Counted from the stretch's first letter, positions 28,149 through 38,010 are shown. The stretch is DNA of 64,000 bases from an uncultured Desulfovibrio sp. (GCA_910587035.1 CAJUMQ010000009.1:16534-80533); one strand, 5' to 3'. Made by a program: numbers and translations. Notes: a model not told the origin generated them from the sequence alone.

Positions 28149-30068
28149 ATGCTTGATTATATCCGCAACAGCGCCCAATCCTTCGGTGTAAAAGTTGCCT
28201 TTGGCATCATCATTCTTGTTTTTGTGTTCTGGGGCATAGGCAACTTCAATGATCGGGACTACTCAAATGTGGTTGCGGTTGTGAATGGCGAGCCAATTTT
28301 GGCCCAGGAATTTGAAAAAGCCTATCGCAATGCGGAAGAATACATTTTGAGCAACAACCCCGGTGCCACACGCGAAATGCTGGCCAGGGAGCATCTTGGC
28401 AGGCGTGTGCTGAATGATATGATTCAGCTCACGCTAATGTCGCAGGAGGCGGCGAAAAGCGGCATAGAAATCACTCCCCTGGAGCTCAGGATGGCAGTGG
28501 GCAAAATGAAATCATTTCAGGATGAAAATGGTAATTTTGATCCTGCTGCCTATAAAAATATTCTTGATGCGCAGCGTATATCTCCAGCCCAATACGAAAA
28601 GGAGCTGGCAGCCCAGCTTATGCGCGACAAACTGTATATGCTTGTGACCGCTCCCGTCTGGGTGGATCCCGACGAGGCCCGGCAGCGTTACAATTTTTTG
28701 CGGGAAAGGCGTCTGCTGGATTATCTTTTCATTCCGGCTGCGGACTTTTATGGCAAGACTGAAGTGACAGACGCAGAGGCAAAGCAGTGGTATGATGACC
28801 ATACCGCAGATTTTGCCATTCCTCCTCGAGTGGATGTTGAATATATTGAGGTGCGTCCGGAAAATTTGGCCGATGCGGCAAATATGGACGAATCCGCTGC
28901 CAGGGCCTGGTATAATGCCAACAAAAGCCGTTTTGAAACCCAGGAGCAGGCTCATCTGCGCCATATACTGATTCCGGTTGCCGAGGACGCTGATGATGAA
29001 GCGTTGCTTGAGGCCAGAAAAAAACTTGAGGCTGCCCAAAAAGATATCGCTGGCGGGAAGCCATTCGCCGCTGTGGCCGACATATACAACAGTGCCCAGG
29101 CAGCGGACAAAGGCGGTGATCTGGGCTGGGTACTGCGGGGTCAGACAATTCCGCAGTTTGAAGAGGCGGCCTTTGCGCTGGCAGCCGGAGAGATGAGTGG
29201 CGAGGTGCGCACTCCATTCGGGTTGCATCTGATCCTGATGGAGGAGAAAAAGCCGGCCGGCATTCGTCCTTATGAAGAAGTGATTGATGAAGCAAGGGCC
29301 GGAGCGGCTTATGATGAGGGCTCGGAAAAGCTGCATGACGCGCTGGACAATCTTATTGAAGACAACATTCTCCAGAAGCCGATGACTGAAAGCGCGGCAA
29401 AATATGGCCTGAAAGTCCAGGAAAGCGGCCTGGTGGACAGGAATGGGCTTATGGGCAAGCTCGGCATCAATGCCGATGGTGCAACTGCCATCTTTGGCAG
29501 TTCTGCGGGTGATCCCATTGACACAGCGCTGGATGGTGGCGACAAATACATCATTGCGAGAATTAAGTCTTCAGAGCCGGCTGCCACAAAACCATTTGCT
29601 GAAGTCCGCGACGGGATTGAGAAAATACTTAAATCCGAAAAGGCGCTTTCCCTGGCAATGACTGATGCAGGCAAAATTCTGGAGAAGATCAAAAACGAAA
29701 AATTGTCGCAAATAAAGGAACAGCAACCATCCCTTGTCAGCGATGTGACGGTGGATCGTGGCCAGATGCCAGCTGATTTTGAAGCTGATGCATCGTTATC
29801 AGAGACAATATTCGCCCAGAAACCGGGATCATGGCTGCCACAGGCATACTCGGTAAAAAAAGCAGGCGATGCCGGAGCCATGCTCGTCCATGTGGACAAG
29901 ATGCTCCCTCCCGATGCTGGAGAATTTGCAAGCGTTGAGGAAATAATGGTCAATGGTGTGAAGCGTGAGCGCATGGATGCGATCTTTGAGCTGTTTATGC
30001 GTAATTTGGTGGACAAGGCTGATATAAAGGTCACAAATACCAATCTTGTTGATCGCGTAAATATGTAG
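28149..30068 (+). CDS. ppiD: PpiD-like periplasmic folding chaperone (SurA-N / parvulin)
   Basis: Membrane-anchored chaperone and peptidyl-prolyl isomerase facing the periplasm. MLDYIRNSAQSFGVKVAFGIIILVF is the short cytoplasmic start and single transmembrane anchor, nearly the PpiD pattern. A SurA-type chaperone segment follows, and a parvulin domain occurs around residues 255-370 (AHLRHILIPV ... GGDLGWVLRG ... TPFGLHLILM). Length 639. The ATG at 28149 is preferred to the one at 28143. glmS begins 11 bases downstream. Confidence 0.88.
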   Translation: MLDYIRNSAQSFGVKVAFGIIILVFVFWGIGNFNDRDYSNVVAVVNGEPILAQEFEKAYRNAEEYILSNNPGATREMLAREHLGRRVLNDMIQLTLMSQEAAKSGIEITPLELRMAVGKMKSFQDENGNFDPAAYKNILDAQRISPAQYEKELAAQLMRDKLYMLVTAPVWVDPDEARQRYNFLRERRLLDYLFIPAADFYGKTEVTDAEAKQWYDDHTADFAIPPRVDVEYIEVRPENLADAANMDESAARAWYNANKSRFETQEQAHLRHILIPVAEDADDEALLEARKKLEAAQKDIAGGKPFAAVADIYNSAQAADKGGDLGWVLRGQTIPQFEEAAFALAAGEMSGEVRTPFGLHLILMEEKKPAGIRPYEEVIDEARAGAAYDEGSEKLHDALDNLIEDNILQKPMTESAAKYGLKVQESGLVDRNGLMGKLGINADGATAIFGSSAGDPIDTALDGGDKYIIARIKSSEPAATKPFAEVRDGIEKILKSEKALSLAMTDAGKILEKIKNEKLSQIKEQQPSLVSDVTVDRGQMPADFEADASLSETIFAQKPGSWLPQAYSVKKAGDAGAMLVHVDKMLPPDAGEFASVEEIMVNGVKRERMDAIFELFMRNLVDKADIKVTNTNLVDRVNM

Positions 30069-30078
30069 GAGGCGATCC

Positions 30079-31905
30079 ATGTGCGGCATCATTGGCTATG
30101 TGGGCCACAGACCAGCTGTGCCCGTGGTTATGGAAGGGCTTGGAAGGCTTGAATACCGGGGCTATGATTCCGCAGGCATAGCCTGGATCTGGCAGGGTGC
30201 GCTAAACATTGCACGTGCATCCGGAAAATTGAGCGCCCTTGAAAGCAAATTGGCCACAATGCCCGCCATCATGGCCACATGCGCCATGGGGCATACCCGC
30301 TGGGCAACCCATGGCGAGCCATGTGAACGCAATGCCCATCCCCATCAATCCAATGATGCAAAAATAGCCATCATCCATAATGGAATAATTGAGAATTACC
30401 AGTCAATAAAAAACAGTCTCCAGCAGAAGGGATATATTTTTAAATCCGATACCGATACCGAGGTTCTGGTAAATCTGATTGCCGAAAAGCGCAAGACGGA
30501 GCCGGATATGCTCCATGCCTTTGCAGCGGCGCTAAACGAAGCGCGGGGAGCCTATGCCCTTTGTGTGATGTCGTTGGATGAGCCGGATGTCATTTATGCG
30601 GCCAGGGCCTCCGCTCCATTGATTCTGGGTATTGGCACAGGAGAAAATTTTATTGCCTCTGATATTCCGGCATTCCTCCCCTATACCCGCAATGTTATAT
30701 TTATTGAGGATGGCGAAATTGCGCGGGTGAAGGCATCAGATTTTGAAATCTATGCACTGGATGGACTTCAGACGGTTGAACATGCTGAGCAGACTGTTCA
30801 ATGGGATATACAGGCAGCACAGAAAGATGGCTACCGGCATTTTATGCTCAAGGAGATATTCGAACAGCCCAGAGTTATCAGCGATGGCCTGACAGGCAGG
30901 GCGGACGCCTGCAGTGGCACGGTGTCGATGCCAGAACTGGACAACATGCCAGTCCCTGAAAAATTGCATATCGTGGCATGTGGCACTTCATATCACTCCG
31001 GTTTATGGGCAAGGCATCTGCTGGAGGGCATCGCGGAAATTCCTGTTCAGGTGGATATAGCCTCCGAGTTTCGCTACAGGGAAAAACTTCTGGCATCTCC
31101 AGGGGAAAATGCGATTTTTATCAGCCAGAGTGGAGAAACGGCGGATACACTGGCCGCATTGCGCCTGGCAAAAAAGCATGGCTTGCCCGTGATGGGGCTA
31201 TGCAATGTTGTGGGGTCTTCCATAGCCAGGGAGGCCGATATGACTGTGTTTACACAGGCAGGGCCGGAAATTAGCGTGGCCTCCACAAAAGCCATGGCCA
31301 GCCAGATGCTTGCTCTGGCTTTGATGGCCATCTATTGGGGGCGCAGGAAGAACACAATAACCTCGGCGCAATGCAAGGAGCTTGTCTCTTCCCTTTTTTC
31401 ATTGCCAAGATTATTGGATGACAATCTGCCTCAGATGCGTGAAAAGGCCAGAGAGCTTGTCCAGAAATACGCGACTTTTCATAATTTTTTCTACATAGGG
31501 CGCGGCTTTTGCTACCCGCTTGCCCTTGAGGGGGCACTTAAACTCAAGGAGCTTTCCTATATACATGCTGAAGGCTATGCGGCAGGGGAAATGAAACATG
31601 GCCCCATTGCCCTTATAGATCCCAGCTTTCCCACTTTCGCCATAGCCCTTGAGAACGAGCTCTTTCCCAAGGTGAAGTCAAATATTGTGGAGGCGGAAGC
31701 AAGGGCCGGAAAGGTAATTGTTCTAACCAATCCTGGCATGGAGGTGAAAGCTGATGATATATGGGTCATACCCGGCGTGAAATCGCCTCTTGCAGGTCTT
31801 GTGGTTTTGCCGGCTCTTCAGCTATTCAGCTACGAAATGGCAGACTATCTTGGCAAGGACGTTGATCAGCCCAGGAACCTCGCTAAAAGCGTAACAGTAG
31901 AATAG
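30079..31905 (+). CDS. glmS: Glucosamine-6-phosphate synthase (isomerizing)
   Basis: Makes glucosamine-6-phosphate from fructose-6-phosphate and glutamine, entry to cell-wall and lipopolysaccharide precursors. The class II glutaminase starts with the nucleophile Cys2 (MCGIIGYVGHRPA) and includes GHTRWATHGEP; two SIS domains follow (CGTSYHSGLWARH, SQSGETADTLAALR, then EGALKLKELSYIHAEGYAAGE) and the C-terminus is DQPRNLAKSVTVE. Length 608. A TAGGAGG ribosome binding site precedes the ATG. No glmS ribozyme is seen in the 10-base gap upstream. Confidence 0.98.
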   Translation: MCGIIGYVGHRPAVPVVMEGLGRLEYRGYDSAGIAWIWQGALNIARASGKLSALESKLATMPAIMATCAMGHTRWATHGEPCERNAHPHQSNDAKIAIIHNGIIENYQSIKNSLQQKGYIFKSDTDTEVLVNLIAEKRKTEPDMLHAFAAALNEARGAYALCVMSLDEPDVIYAARASAPLILGIGTGENFIASDIPAFLPYTRNVIFIEDGEIARVKASDFEIYALDGLQTVEHAEQTVQWDIQAAQKDGYRHFMLKEIFEQPRVISDGLTGRADACSGTVSMPELDNMPVPEKLHIVACGTSYHSGLWARHLLEGIAEIPVQVDIASEFRYREKLLASPGENAIFISQSGETADTLAALRLAKKHGLPVMGLCNVVGSSIAREADMTVFTQAGPEISVASTKAMASQMLALALMAIYWGRRKNTITSAQCKELVSSLFSLPRLLDDNLPQMREKARELVQKYATFHNFFYIGRGFCYPLALEGALKLKELSYIHAEGYAAGEMKHGPIALIDPSFPTFAIALENELFPKVKSNIVEAEARAGKVIVLTNPGMEVKADDIWVIPGVKSPLAGLVVLPALQLFSYEMADYLGKDVDQPRNLAKSVTVE

Positions 31906-31910
31906 ACAAA

Positions 31911-32489
31911 ATGTTAAAACCTTTTTACCAGGGCAAGCTGGATGCCTTTTGCGCCATATATGCAGTCCTGAATGCCTTGAGATTGACGCATGGCATAAGA
32001 ACAAAACGCGCGAGGGATATTCTGAATGACATACTTGTTGCCCTTGCCAGCAGACCTGAAGAATTTCGCAAGGTTGTCACGCAGGAGACGGACTATGTGA
32101 ACCTTGTTGATGCCATACTTGCCGTGCAATGTCATTCAATGCCTCTTGAAGTGTCTGTGCCTTTCACAATTGGCAACCTGCCGGATGTGCCGGTTTTCTG
32201 GGATGCCTGCCAGCAATGGCTGGGAGATGGCGGAGGAGATGCGAAAAAGGCCATAATTTTTCGTTTTCAGCGTTTTCTCAAGCCTGATGCGGATGCCCTT
32301 AACAAACATTGGACCACAGCGGATTATGTGCGTGGCGATATATTGCATCTGTTTGATTGCAGCCATGAGGCAGAGGCTATATTAAATATTCGTATGAGCA
32401 GTTTTGTTACTACCCGCGAAAAGGTTGACAAGGAGCATCTTCTTTACATTCAACCTGAAACTGCCCGTTTTCTTCGACTCCCCTTTTGA
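31911..32489 (+). CDS. Papain-fold (C39-like) hypothetical protein
   Basis: Unnamed 192-residue protein. The start YQGKLDAFCAIYAVLNALR has the look of a papain-like active site: Gln7, then Cys14 at the start of a helix. A second motif KHWTTADYVRGDILHLFDCS near residues 127-146 would supply the His and Asp of a Q-C-H-D arrangement, as in C39-like peptidases and related amidohydrolases. No signal peptide is seen, so it is probably cytoplasmic. It lies 5 bases after glmS and 2 bases before rimO, so it is co-transcribed with both. The catalytic role is inferred from motifs only. Confidence 0.55.
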   Translation: MLKPFYQGKLDAFCAIYAVLNALRLTHGIRTKRARDILNDILVALASRPEEFRKVVTQETDYVNLVDAILAVQCHSMPLEVSVPFTIGNLPDVPVFWDACQQWLGDGGGDAKKAIIFRFQRFLKPDADALNKHWTTADYVRGDILHLFDCSHEAEAILNIRMSSFVTTREKVDKEHLLYIQPETARFLRLPF

Positions 32490-32491
32490 GC

Positions 32492-33838
32492 ATGTCTATT
32501 AAATCGGCTGGCAAACTGACTGCATGGGTATTAAGTCTTGGATGCCCAAAGAATCGCGTGGATACGGAAAAAATACTCGGTTCTTTGGGTATTCCTGTAA
32601 AAATGGCAACCCACATGGGCAGAAGTGAGCTAGTGCTCATAAATACCTGCGCCTTTATTGAACCCGCCGCAAGGGAATCCATAAGGGCAATCCTGGATGC
32701 AATCGAAAGAATCAGGACATTGAAGCGCAGGCCTCTACTTGCGGTGGCAGGCTGCCTGCCAGGCAGATATGGCAAGGATGAGCTGGCCAGTGAATTGCCT
32801 GAAGTTGATCTTTGGCTACATCCACAGGAACAGGAAATTTGGCCAGCAATGATCCAGAAGGCTTTGACTATTAAGGAAAGCAATGTCCCGGGCAGAATTA
32901 CACCGTTTGACATGTCCTATGCGTGGCTGAAAATTGGTGAAGGCTGTCGCCACAAGTGCGCATTTTGTACCATCCCCTCAATACGCGGCAAGTTGAAATC
33001 GGAAACGGCGGATAAAATCGTTGGTGAAGCTGAATTTTTGCTTGCCAATGGCGTGCGCGAACTGGTGCTTGTAGGACAGGATGTGGCAGCCTGGGGGCAG
33101 GATTTCAATAATGGCCCTGGGCATATTAATAGTTCTATGGCATCAAGCAAACTTCCAGGCCTTGTCGATAAACTATGCAATTTGCCCGGGCTTGCATGGC
33201 TGCGCCTTCTATATTTATATCCTTCGGAAATTAGCGATGATTTATTGCGATTTATGGCAGCAACCGGCAGGCCATTACTGCCATATCTTGATATTCCTTT
33301 CCAGCATTCGCATCCAGACATATTAAAAAGCATGGGGCGCCCATTCTCAGAAAATCCATATGCCATTGTGGAAAAAATAAGTAAGTATTTGCCAAATGCC
33401 GCTCTAAGAACCACTTTGATAACTGGCTATCCGGGTGAAACTGAGGAAAGGTTTGAGCATTTATGCAACTTTGTCAGGGAGGCTAAATTCCAAAACCTTG
33501 GCGTTTTTCCCTATTATGCGGAAGATGGCACAGTGGCCGCGACCCTGCCACAACAGGTTGATCCGGCTGTGAGGGAAGAGCGCAGACAGGAGATCATGGC
33601 CATACAAAAAGAGGTTAGCCGGAATAAGCTTTTGGAATATTGCGGCACTAATATGAAAGTACTTGTCGATTCACCCCGCCATGATGAATGGCCAGGTCTT
33701 TATGCCGGGCGTGTCTGGTTTCAGGCTCCGGAGATTGATGGCATAACCTATGTTTCAGGACCTGGCGTAAAAGTTGGCGCAATGCCCGAATGTGAGATAG
33801 TGGACAGTCATGACTATGATCTGACTGCGCTTGCCTGA
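32492..33838 (+). CDS. rimO: Ribosomal protein S12 methylthiotransferase RimO
   Basis: Radical SAM enzyme that methylthiolates an aspartate of ribosomal protein S12. The N-terminal MTTase domain has VLSLGCPKNRVDTE and its iron-sulphur cysteines (INTCAF, AVAGCLPG); the radical SAM CxxxCxxC is CRHKCAFCTIP; ATLPQQVDP and a TRAM domain close the protein. The CPKN sequence fits RimO rather than MiaB. Length 448 from the ATG at 32492; a TTG at 32486 is also in frame. Confidence 0.94.
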   Translation: MSIKSAGKLTAWVLSLGCPKNRVDTEKILGSLGIPVKMATHMGRSELVLINTCAFIEPAARESIRAILDAIERIRTLKRRPLLAVAGCLPGRYGKDELASELPEVDLWLHPQEQEIWPAMIQKALTIKESNVPGRITPFDMSYAWLKIGEGCRHKCAFCTIPSIRGKLKSETADKIVGEAEFLLANGVRELVLVGQDVAAWGQDFNNGPGHINSSMASSKLPGLVDKLCNLPGLAWLRLLYLYPSEISDDLLRFMAATGRPLLPYLDIPFQHSHPDILKSMGRPFSENPYAIVEKISKYLPNAALRTTLITGYPGETEERFEHLCNFVREAKFQNLGVFPYYAEDGTVAATLPQQVDPAVREERRQEIMAIQKEVSRNKLLEYCGTNMKVLVDSPRHDEWPGLYAGRVWFQAPEIDGITYVSGPGVKVGAMPECEIVDSHDYDLTALA

Positions 33839-33945
33839 ATATCGGCTATCTTTATGTCCGGGAAAATGATTGACAGCGGAGAGCATTCTTCCTTTATAAA
33901 ATCGTCCTGTCTGAGCTCATAAGCTTAGGCCAGCGCCAAATAAGC

Positions 33946-34078
33946 CTGAAAACCCTGTTTTCAGATAAAATTATGGCAGGCTGGGTTTTGACTTCATGAA
34001 AACTTAAACTCCCCACACATCCAGCTCATTCATCAGTTGAAACTCTCCATGCGTTTCAACCATGCGCCATGGAGTTTT
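33946..34078 (+). terminator. Hairpins downstream of rimO
   Basis: Three stem-loops lie in the rimO downstream region. CTGAAAAC/GTTTTCAG (33946-33964) has a 3-base loop. GTTGAAAC/GTTTCAAC (34036-34043 with 34053-34060) and CTCCATG/CATGGAG (34045-34051 with 34068-34074) overlap and exclude each other; the last is followed by TTTT and is the best terminator candidate on the plus strand. Confidence 0.4.
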
Positions 34079-34079
34079 A

Positions 34080-34124
34080 GAAGAAGCGCCTCGTATTTAC
34101 CTTTTTCAATCGCCAAATGCTCTA
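34080..34124 (+). repeat. Dispersed intergenic repeat, copy B
   Basis: Partner of the element at 21061-21107, with the shared cores CGCCTC, TTTTCAATCG, CAAAT and CTCTAA. It ends at the stop codon of the PilZ-domain gene and directly follows the terminator-like hairpins behind rimO. Confidence 0.45.
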
Positions 34125-34961
34125 ATTGATCATATTTTGCCTGAAATTTGGATTGGCAAGCAGGCTTGGCATTAGGGGGTCGGGTAGTTTTGGGGAAATG
34201 AATTCCAGCCTAAGGGAAAAGCGCCGTAAATTGATGCTGTAATTGGATTTGACGCATCGACAAGCCAGCCATGCATCAAGTTTTTCCCCCAAGGAGGCAT
34301 TGAGGGGCAATTTTAACAGCAGTCTGTAACTGTCCAGAATTGCAAATTCGTCCAAAAAATCCACCTGCTCAATAATAACTTTTGCTCCTCCAGCTGAAAT
34401 ATCTGCGAGATGCGGTTCGAAAAATTTGGCTGTGCCTGTGTCAGAGCCGCCATTTCCGGAAACTTCAACATCATCCCTCGGCAAAAAATACAGGCACGCT
34501 TTGGACGCTATTTCGGAAAATACATTGTAGCGTTCATGGCGTCTTAATTCACGACGAATGTATTTTTGTGGCATTTTTACGCGGACCTGGCGAACATTGC
34601 CTGCATCATCAGCTATTCCAAGAGAGAGAATGTTACTCTTGCATAGAAAGCCATTTTGTTCGGGATTTTGCTTTATATGCAACTTGTTTTTGATAATTTC
34701 GTTAGGCAGTTTGAAATAAAGATGGCATTTTTCCTGATTAAACAAGTTTGCGGAAAGTGGAGACTGAAAATCAAGCAAAAGACTGTTTGCGCGGATGGCT
34801 TTTATATGACAGGAGAGATTGCGCAAAAGACGCTGCTTGTCAATAAAACTCAGGGATACACGTTCCCGGTTACGATATACATGCTTGAATATTGCGGCTG
34901 GTGGAGGGTCGGATCTCAGAAAGGCACGACAGAGATTTTTAAAAAACTGCATTGGCCGCAT
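34122..34961 (-). CDS. PilZ-domain protein (YcgR-like)
   Basis: Probable cyclic-di-GMP receptor of 279 residues. The N-terminal half is a YcgR-N-like beta domain; the PilZ domain starts with the arginine cluster RRELRRHERYN near residue 137 and has the second signature DISAGGAK near residue 188, both needed for c-di-GMP binding. YcgR relatives act as flagellar brakes, but no flagellar gene is nearby, so the output is not known. The gene stands alone between convergent rimO and the alr operon. Confidence 0.75.
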   Translation of the reverse strand: MRPMQFFKNLCRAFLRSDPPPAAIFKHVYRNRERVSLSFIDKQRLLRNLSCHIKAIRANSLLLDFQSPLSANLFNQEKCHLYFKLPNEIIKNKLHIKQNPEQNGFLCKSNILSLGIADDAGNVRQVRVKMPQKYIRRELRRHERYNVFSEIASKACLYFLPRDDVEVSGNGGSDTGTAKFFEPHLADISAGGAKVIIEQVDFLDEFAILDSYRLLLKLPLNASLGEKLDAWLACRCVKSNYSINLRRFSLRLEFISPKLPDPLMPSLLANPNFRQNMIN

Positions 34962-35152
34962 CCTTGAGCAGATGGTGTGGGAAAAATTTATCCTTCAAAA
35001 AATTGTATCAACTATAGACCTTTCACGTGAAACAATTTTTCTGAGAATAAGCCAAAATTTATAACACCTGGAATTTGCCAGCCGAAAATGCTTAAAAAAC
35101 AGATTATGCGGTAAAGGGGTATTGCTGGTCCCGATACATCAGACAATGCAAT

Positions 35153-36304
35153 TTAATATGCCAAGGTATCATTTCCATAAATACGCTGATTTAACGAACC
35201 CATATGACATAAAACTTCATACGGAATTGTGCCAAGCATTTGCGCTATTTGCTGGGCATCTGGCGCAGTCTGACCCGGATCTGGCTTCCCCCCAAGAATC
35301 CACACCCTCTCTCCAGTTTTGATTTCTGGAAACTGGCTCAGATCGACCATAAACATGCCCATGCAGATCCTGCCCAGCTGGCTTGCGAGCCTGCCCCCCA
35401 CAAGAACTTTCATGCGATTTGAAAGCTGGCGGTTTACCCCATTTGCATAGCCACAAGCCACAATGCCAATCCGCATTGCTCTTTGCGCGGTAAATATACG
35501 TCCATATGAAATACTTTGTCCAGCTTTAAGCTCACGAATATGGATAATTGGTGAGCTTAAACTCATGACCCATTCCTGATTGTGTCCATATTTTTCCAGT
35601 CTGGTGCCATAAAAGGGGTTGCCCCCGTACAGAGCCAGACCTGGCCGGGAAATATCATTACTAGTGGCATGATGACCGAGGGTAGCTGCGGAATTGCCAA
35701 GTGAGTGACTTGTCTCCGGGTATAGAGAGCATACTGCTGCATAAAATTTTTCGTAGTTTTCAATCTGTCGCTTGGTAAAACCATCCTCTTCAGGCATATC
35801 TGCGCATGCAAGATGTGAGACAAGAAGGGCTGGTTTTATTTTTGGAGTTTTGCGCAGATGTTCCAGAAGTTGACTTTTATCATCCAGGTTAAACCCAAGC
35901 CTGCTCATGCCGGTATCACATTTAATGGCGGCGTTTAATATTCCAGGTTCATTTTCCGCGCAGACCTGGGCAGCCAGGGCTAGATCGTCAAAGCTGCCAA
36001 TAACTGGAGTAAGTTTGTGCTGCATGGCTAGAAGCCATTCTTCCTTGTCCATGCAGCCAATCAAGAGGACTATTTGTTGAGCAAGGCCAGCCTTGCGCAG
36101 GGCGACTCCTTCAGAAACTGTGCCAACCGCAAATGATACGGCCCCTGCCCTGTCAAGAGTGGCTGCAACCTGCATAAGCCCATGTCCATAGGCATCGGAT
36201 TTAATAACAGGCATGAGGCTGGACGGTTCGCCAAGCCGTTTGAAATTACGTTCAAGCGCGTCCAGATTGATATGGCAGATAGAGGGAGAAAAAGTGCATG
36301 ACAT
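35153..36304 (-). CDS. alr: Alanine racemase
   Basis: PLP enzyme converting L- to D-alanine for peptidoglycan. The PLP lysine lies in MPVIKSDAYGHG; the catalytic tyrosine region is ISYGRIFTAQRAMRIGIVACGYANG, and the C-terminal beta domain includes CMGMFMVDLS. The ATG at 36304 (MSCTFSPS) has a TGGAG ribosome binding site 9 bases before it, so the longer frame to 36391 is not used. Length 383. It is 47 bases downstream of the metalloprotease gene. Confidence 0.96.
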   Translation of the reverse strand: MSCTFSPSICHINLDALERNFKRLGEPSSLMPVIKSDAYGHGLMQVAATLDRAGAVSFAVGTVSEGVALRKAGLAQQIVLLIGCMDKEEWLLAMQHKLTPVIGSFDDLALAAQVCAENEPGILNAAIKCDTGMSRLGFNLDDKSQLLEHLRKTPKIKPALLVSHLACADMPEEDGFTKRQIENYEKFYAAVCSLYPETSHSLGNSAATLGHHATSNDISRPGLALYGGNPFYGTRLEKYGHNQEWVMSLSSPIIHIRELKAGQSISYGRIFTAQRAMRIGIVACGYANGVNRQLSNRMKVLVGGRLASQLGRICMGMFMVDLSQFPEIKTGERVWILGGKPDPGQTAPDAQQIAQMLGTIPYEVLCHMGSLNQRIYGNDTLAY

Positions 36305-36351
36305 GAAGAAAAGCTCCAGTGGGAGTATGGGGAACAGCTCTTTGCAAGGGA

Positions 36352-37170
36352 TTAAAAGAAATGACAGGTCCACGCAGGCAGATGCCGCCATTCACAGCTT
36401 AACGCTTTTTCAGATATTTTCCAATTCGGTGAGTATTTTTCAAGTTCTTTATAAAATGCTGCTGAATGGTTCATATGAATCAGATGGGTAAGCTCATGGA
36501 GGCAGAGATGCTCAAGCAGTTGTCTGGATAGCAGCAGGGCGCGCCAATTTATGCTTATGACGGGGAATGGGGCTGCAGGATTTTTAGAGCAGCTGCCCCA
36601 GCGCGTGCCCTGATTGCGCACCTTGACTGTCAGGGTGCCCGCGCCAATACTGGCGGAAATATCCCCAATGAAGTCCGGCAGATGTATTTGGGCAAGTTTG
36701 CGCACATATGCCTGCAAGGCAAGGATGCACATCCGGCTGTCCTGATGGTGCCCATGCAGGCATAGCTCGCTGCCTGTTGCAGTTACCAATATCCTTTTGC
36801 CACCAGCCTTGAATAAAAGATAATCCTCATTTCCTAAACCGGTAATTTTGCCCCCGATAGCCTCCATACCCCGTTTCAATATAAAATTTTTAGCCAGTAG
36901 TGGCAGGACAATGCTGTCCGGCACCTCCAGGTGGCGTGATTTCAGCTCGCCCTTGCGCCAGAGTTTTTCGACCCAGGCAATGAAATGGGCGGGGAGCTGC
37001 CTGATTTCATGATCAGGAAGGCTGGCTGGCACTGTGAGCACCAGTTTTGCATTCAAAAACAGGGCAATGGATGCCTTGCGGGCGCGTGCTGATTTACGGA
37101 CTAGGGCCGAAACCTTGCTGCCGTCCGGCATGATGAACATTATTTGTTCAGGCTCAATTGCGGAAACCAT
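36352..37170 (-). CDS. YgjP-like zinc metallopeptidase (M48-related, DUF45)
   Basis: Cytoplasmic protein of 272 residues with the WLM/SprT-like layout of the YgjP family. The zinc site is CLHELTHLIHMNHSAAFY near residues 228-246, preceded by the family stretch NQGTRWGSCSK. The N-terminus begins with a beta-rich region (RARKASIALFLNAKLVLTVPASL). The physiological role of the family is unclear. It is in a run of same-strand genes with folE2 upstream and alr downstream. Confidence 0.82.
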   Translation of the reverse strand: MVSAIEPEQIMFIMPDGSKVSALVRKSARARKASIALFLNAKLVLTVPASLPDHEIRQLPAHFIAWVEKLWRKGELKSRHLEVPDSIVLPLLAKNFILKRGMEAIGGKITGLGNEDYLLFKAGGKRILVTATGSELCLHGHHQDSRMCILALQAYVRKLAQIHLPDFIGDISASIGAGTLTVKVRNQGTRWGSCSKNPAAPFPVISINWRALLLSRQLLEHLCLHELTHLIHMNHSAAFYKELEKYSPNWKISEKALSCEWRHLPAWTCHFF

Positions 37171-37215
37171 GGGATAAAAGATGCGCCGTGAACTAAATTG
37201 ATACTACAAAAATGA

Positions 37216-38010
37216 TTATTTGCTGGCGATAAATGCAAAAGCATTGTGATTATGGATGGATTCCATGCTTTCCACCTCAACCTCATGCCACAAAACCGCC
37301 GTATGCCTTTCAAGAAATTCCGAAGCTCTCCGGGCCACATCCTCAACAAAAAAGGGTCTTGAAAATGCCATTTCTGTCACATATTTTTCATCTTCACGCT
37401 TAAGTAGTGTATATAGCGATGAGGAGGCGGATTTTTCAGCCAGTTCAATGAATTCCTCGAGCCAGACGAAGCGGGCAATGCGAATTTTCATTTTTATGAG
37501 GGCGCGCTGACTGTGTGCGCCCTCGCGGCTTATGGCTTTTGAGCAGGGGCATACGGTCATGACTGGAACATTGATTTCAAGCAGAAATGTCTGCCTGTTG
37601 CCATCCAGCTCACCGGTGACAGAACAGTCATAGGCAATATTGGCGCTGGAACCTCCTGCCGGAGCGGCCTTGCGCATTAGGTAAGGGAAACTGAATTTTG
37701 CCCAGGATCTGCTGGCCACAAGTCTTAACTGCAGATTTTCCAGCAAATGCCGCATTGATTCATAACCCAGCTCTTCTTTCCAGGCTTCGAGAGTCTCAAC
37801 CAGCCTGCTCATATGGGTCCCTTTGAGTGATGCTGGCAGGTCAACGCCAAGGTCCACGCATGCAAGACAGTTCTGAATGCCATTTGCGCGGTCACGCAAA
37901 GCCAGGGGAAAACGCAGGCCGCGAACCCCCACGCGATCTATCGGCCTGGGGAAATCTGGCTCCAGTGATTGCACGTCCGGTAATTTATCTGCATTGGGCA
38001 TATATGCCAT
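37216..38010 (-). CDS. folE2: GTP cyclohydrolase type IB (FolE2)
   Basis: First enzyme of folate (or queuosine) synthesis, forming dihydroneopterin triphosphate from GTP. The family motifs are DRVGVRGLRFPL at the N-terminus, the metal-site MTVCPCSKAISREGAHSQRA near residue 165, and NHNAFAFI at the end. FolE2 enzymes can use metals other than zinc, which makes the overlap with nikR interesting. The ATG at 38010 overlaps the nikR stop (TGATG); a TTG one codon earlier is unlikely. Length 264. Confidence 0.95.
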   Translation of the reverse strand: MAYMPNADKLPDVQSLEPDFPRPIDRVGVRGLRFPLALRDRANGIQNCLACVDLGVDLPASLKGTHMSRLVETLEAWKEELGYESMRHLLENLQLRLVASRSWAKFSFPYLMRKAAPAGGSSANIAYDCSVTGELDGNRQTFLLEINVPVMTVCPCSKAISREGAHSQRALIKMKIRIARFVWLEEFIELAEKSASSSLYTLLKREDEKYVTEMAFSRPFFVEDVARRASEFLERHTAVLWHEVEVESMESIHNHNAFAFIASK

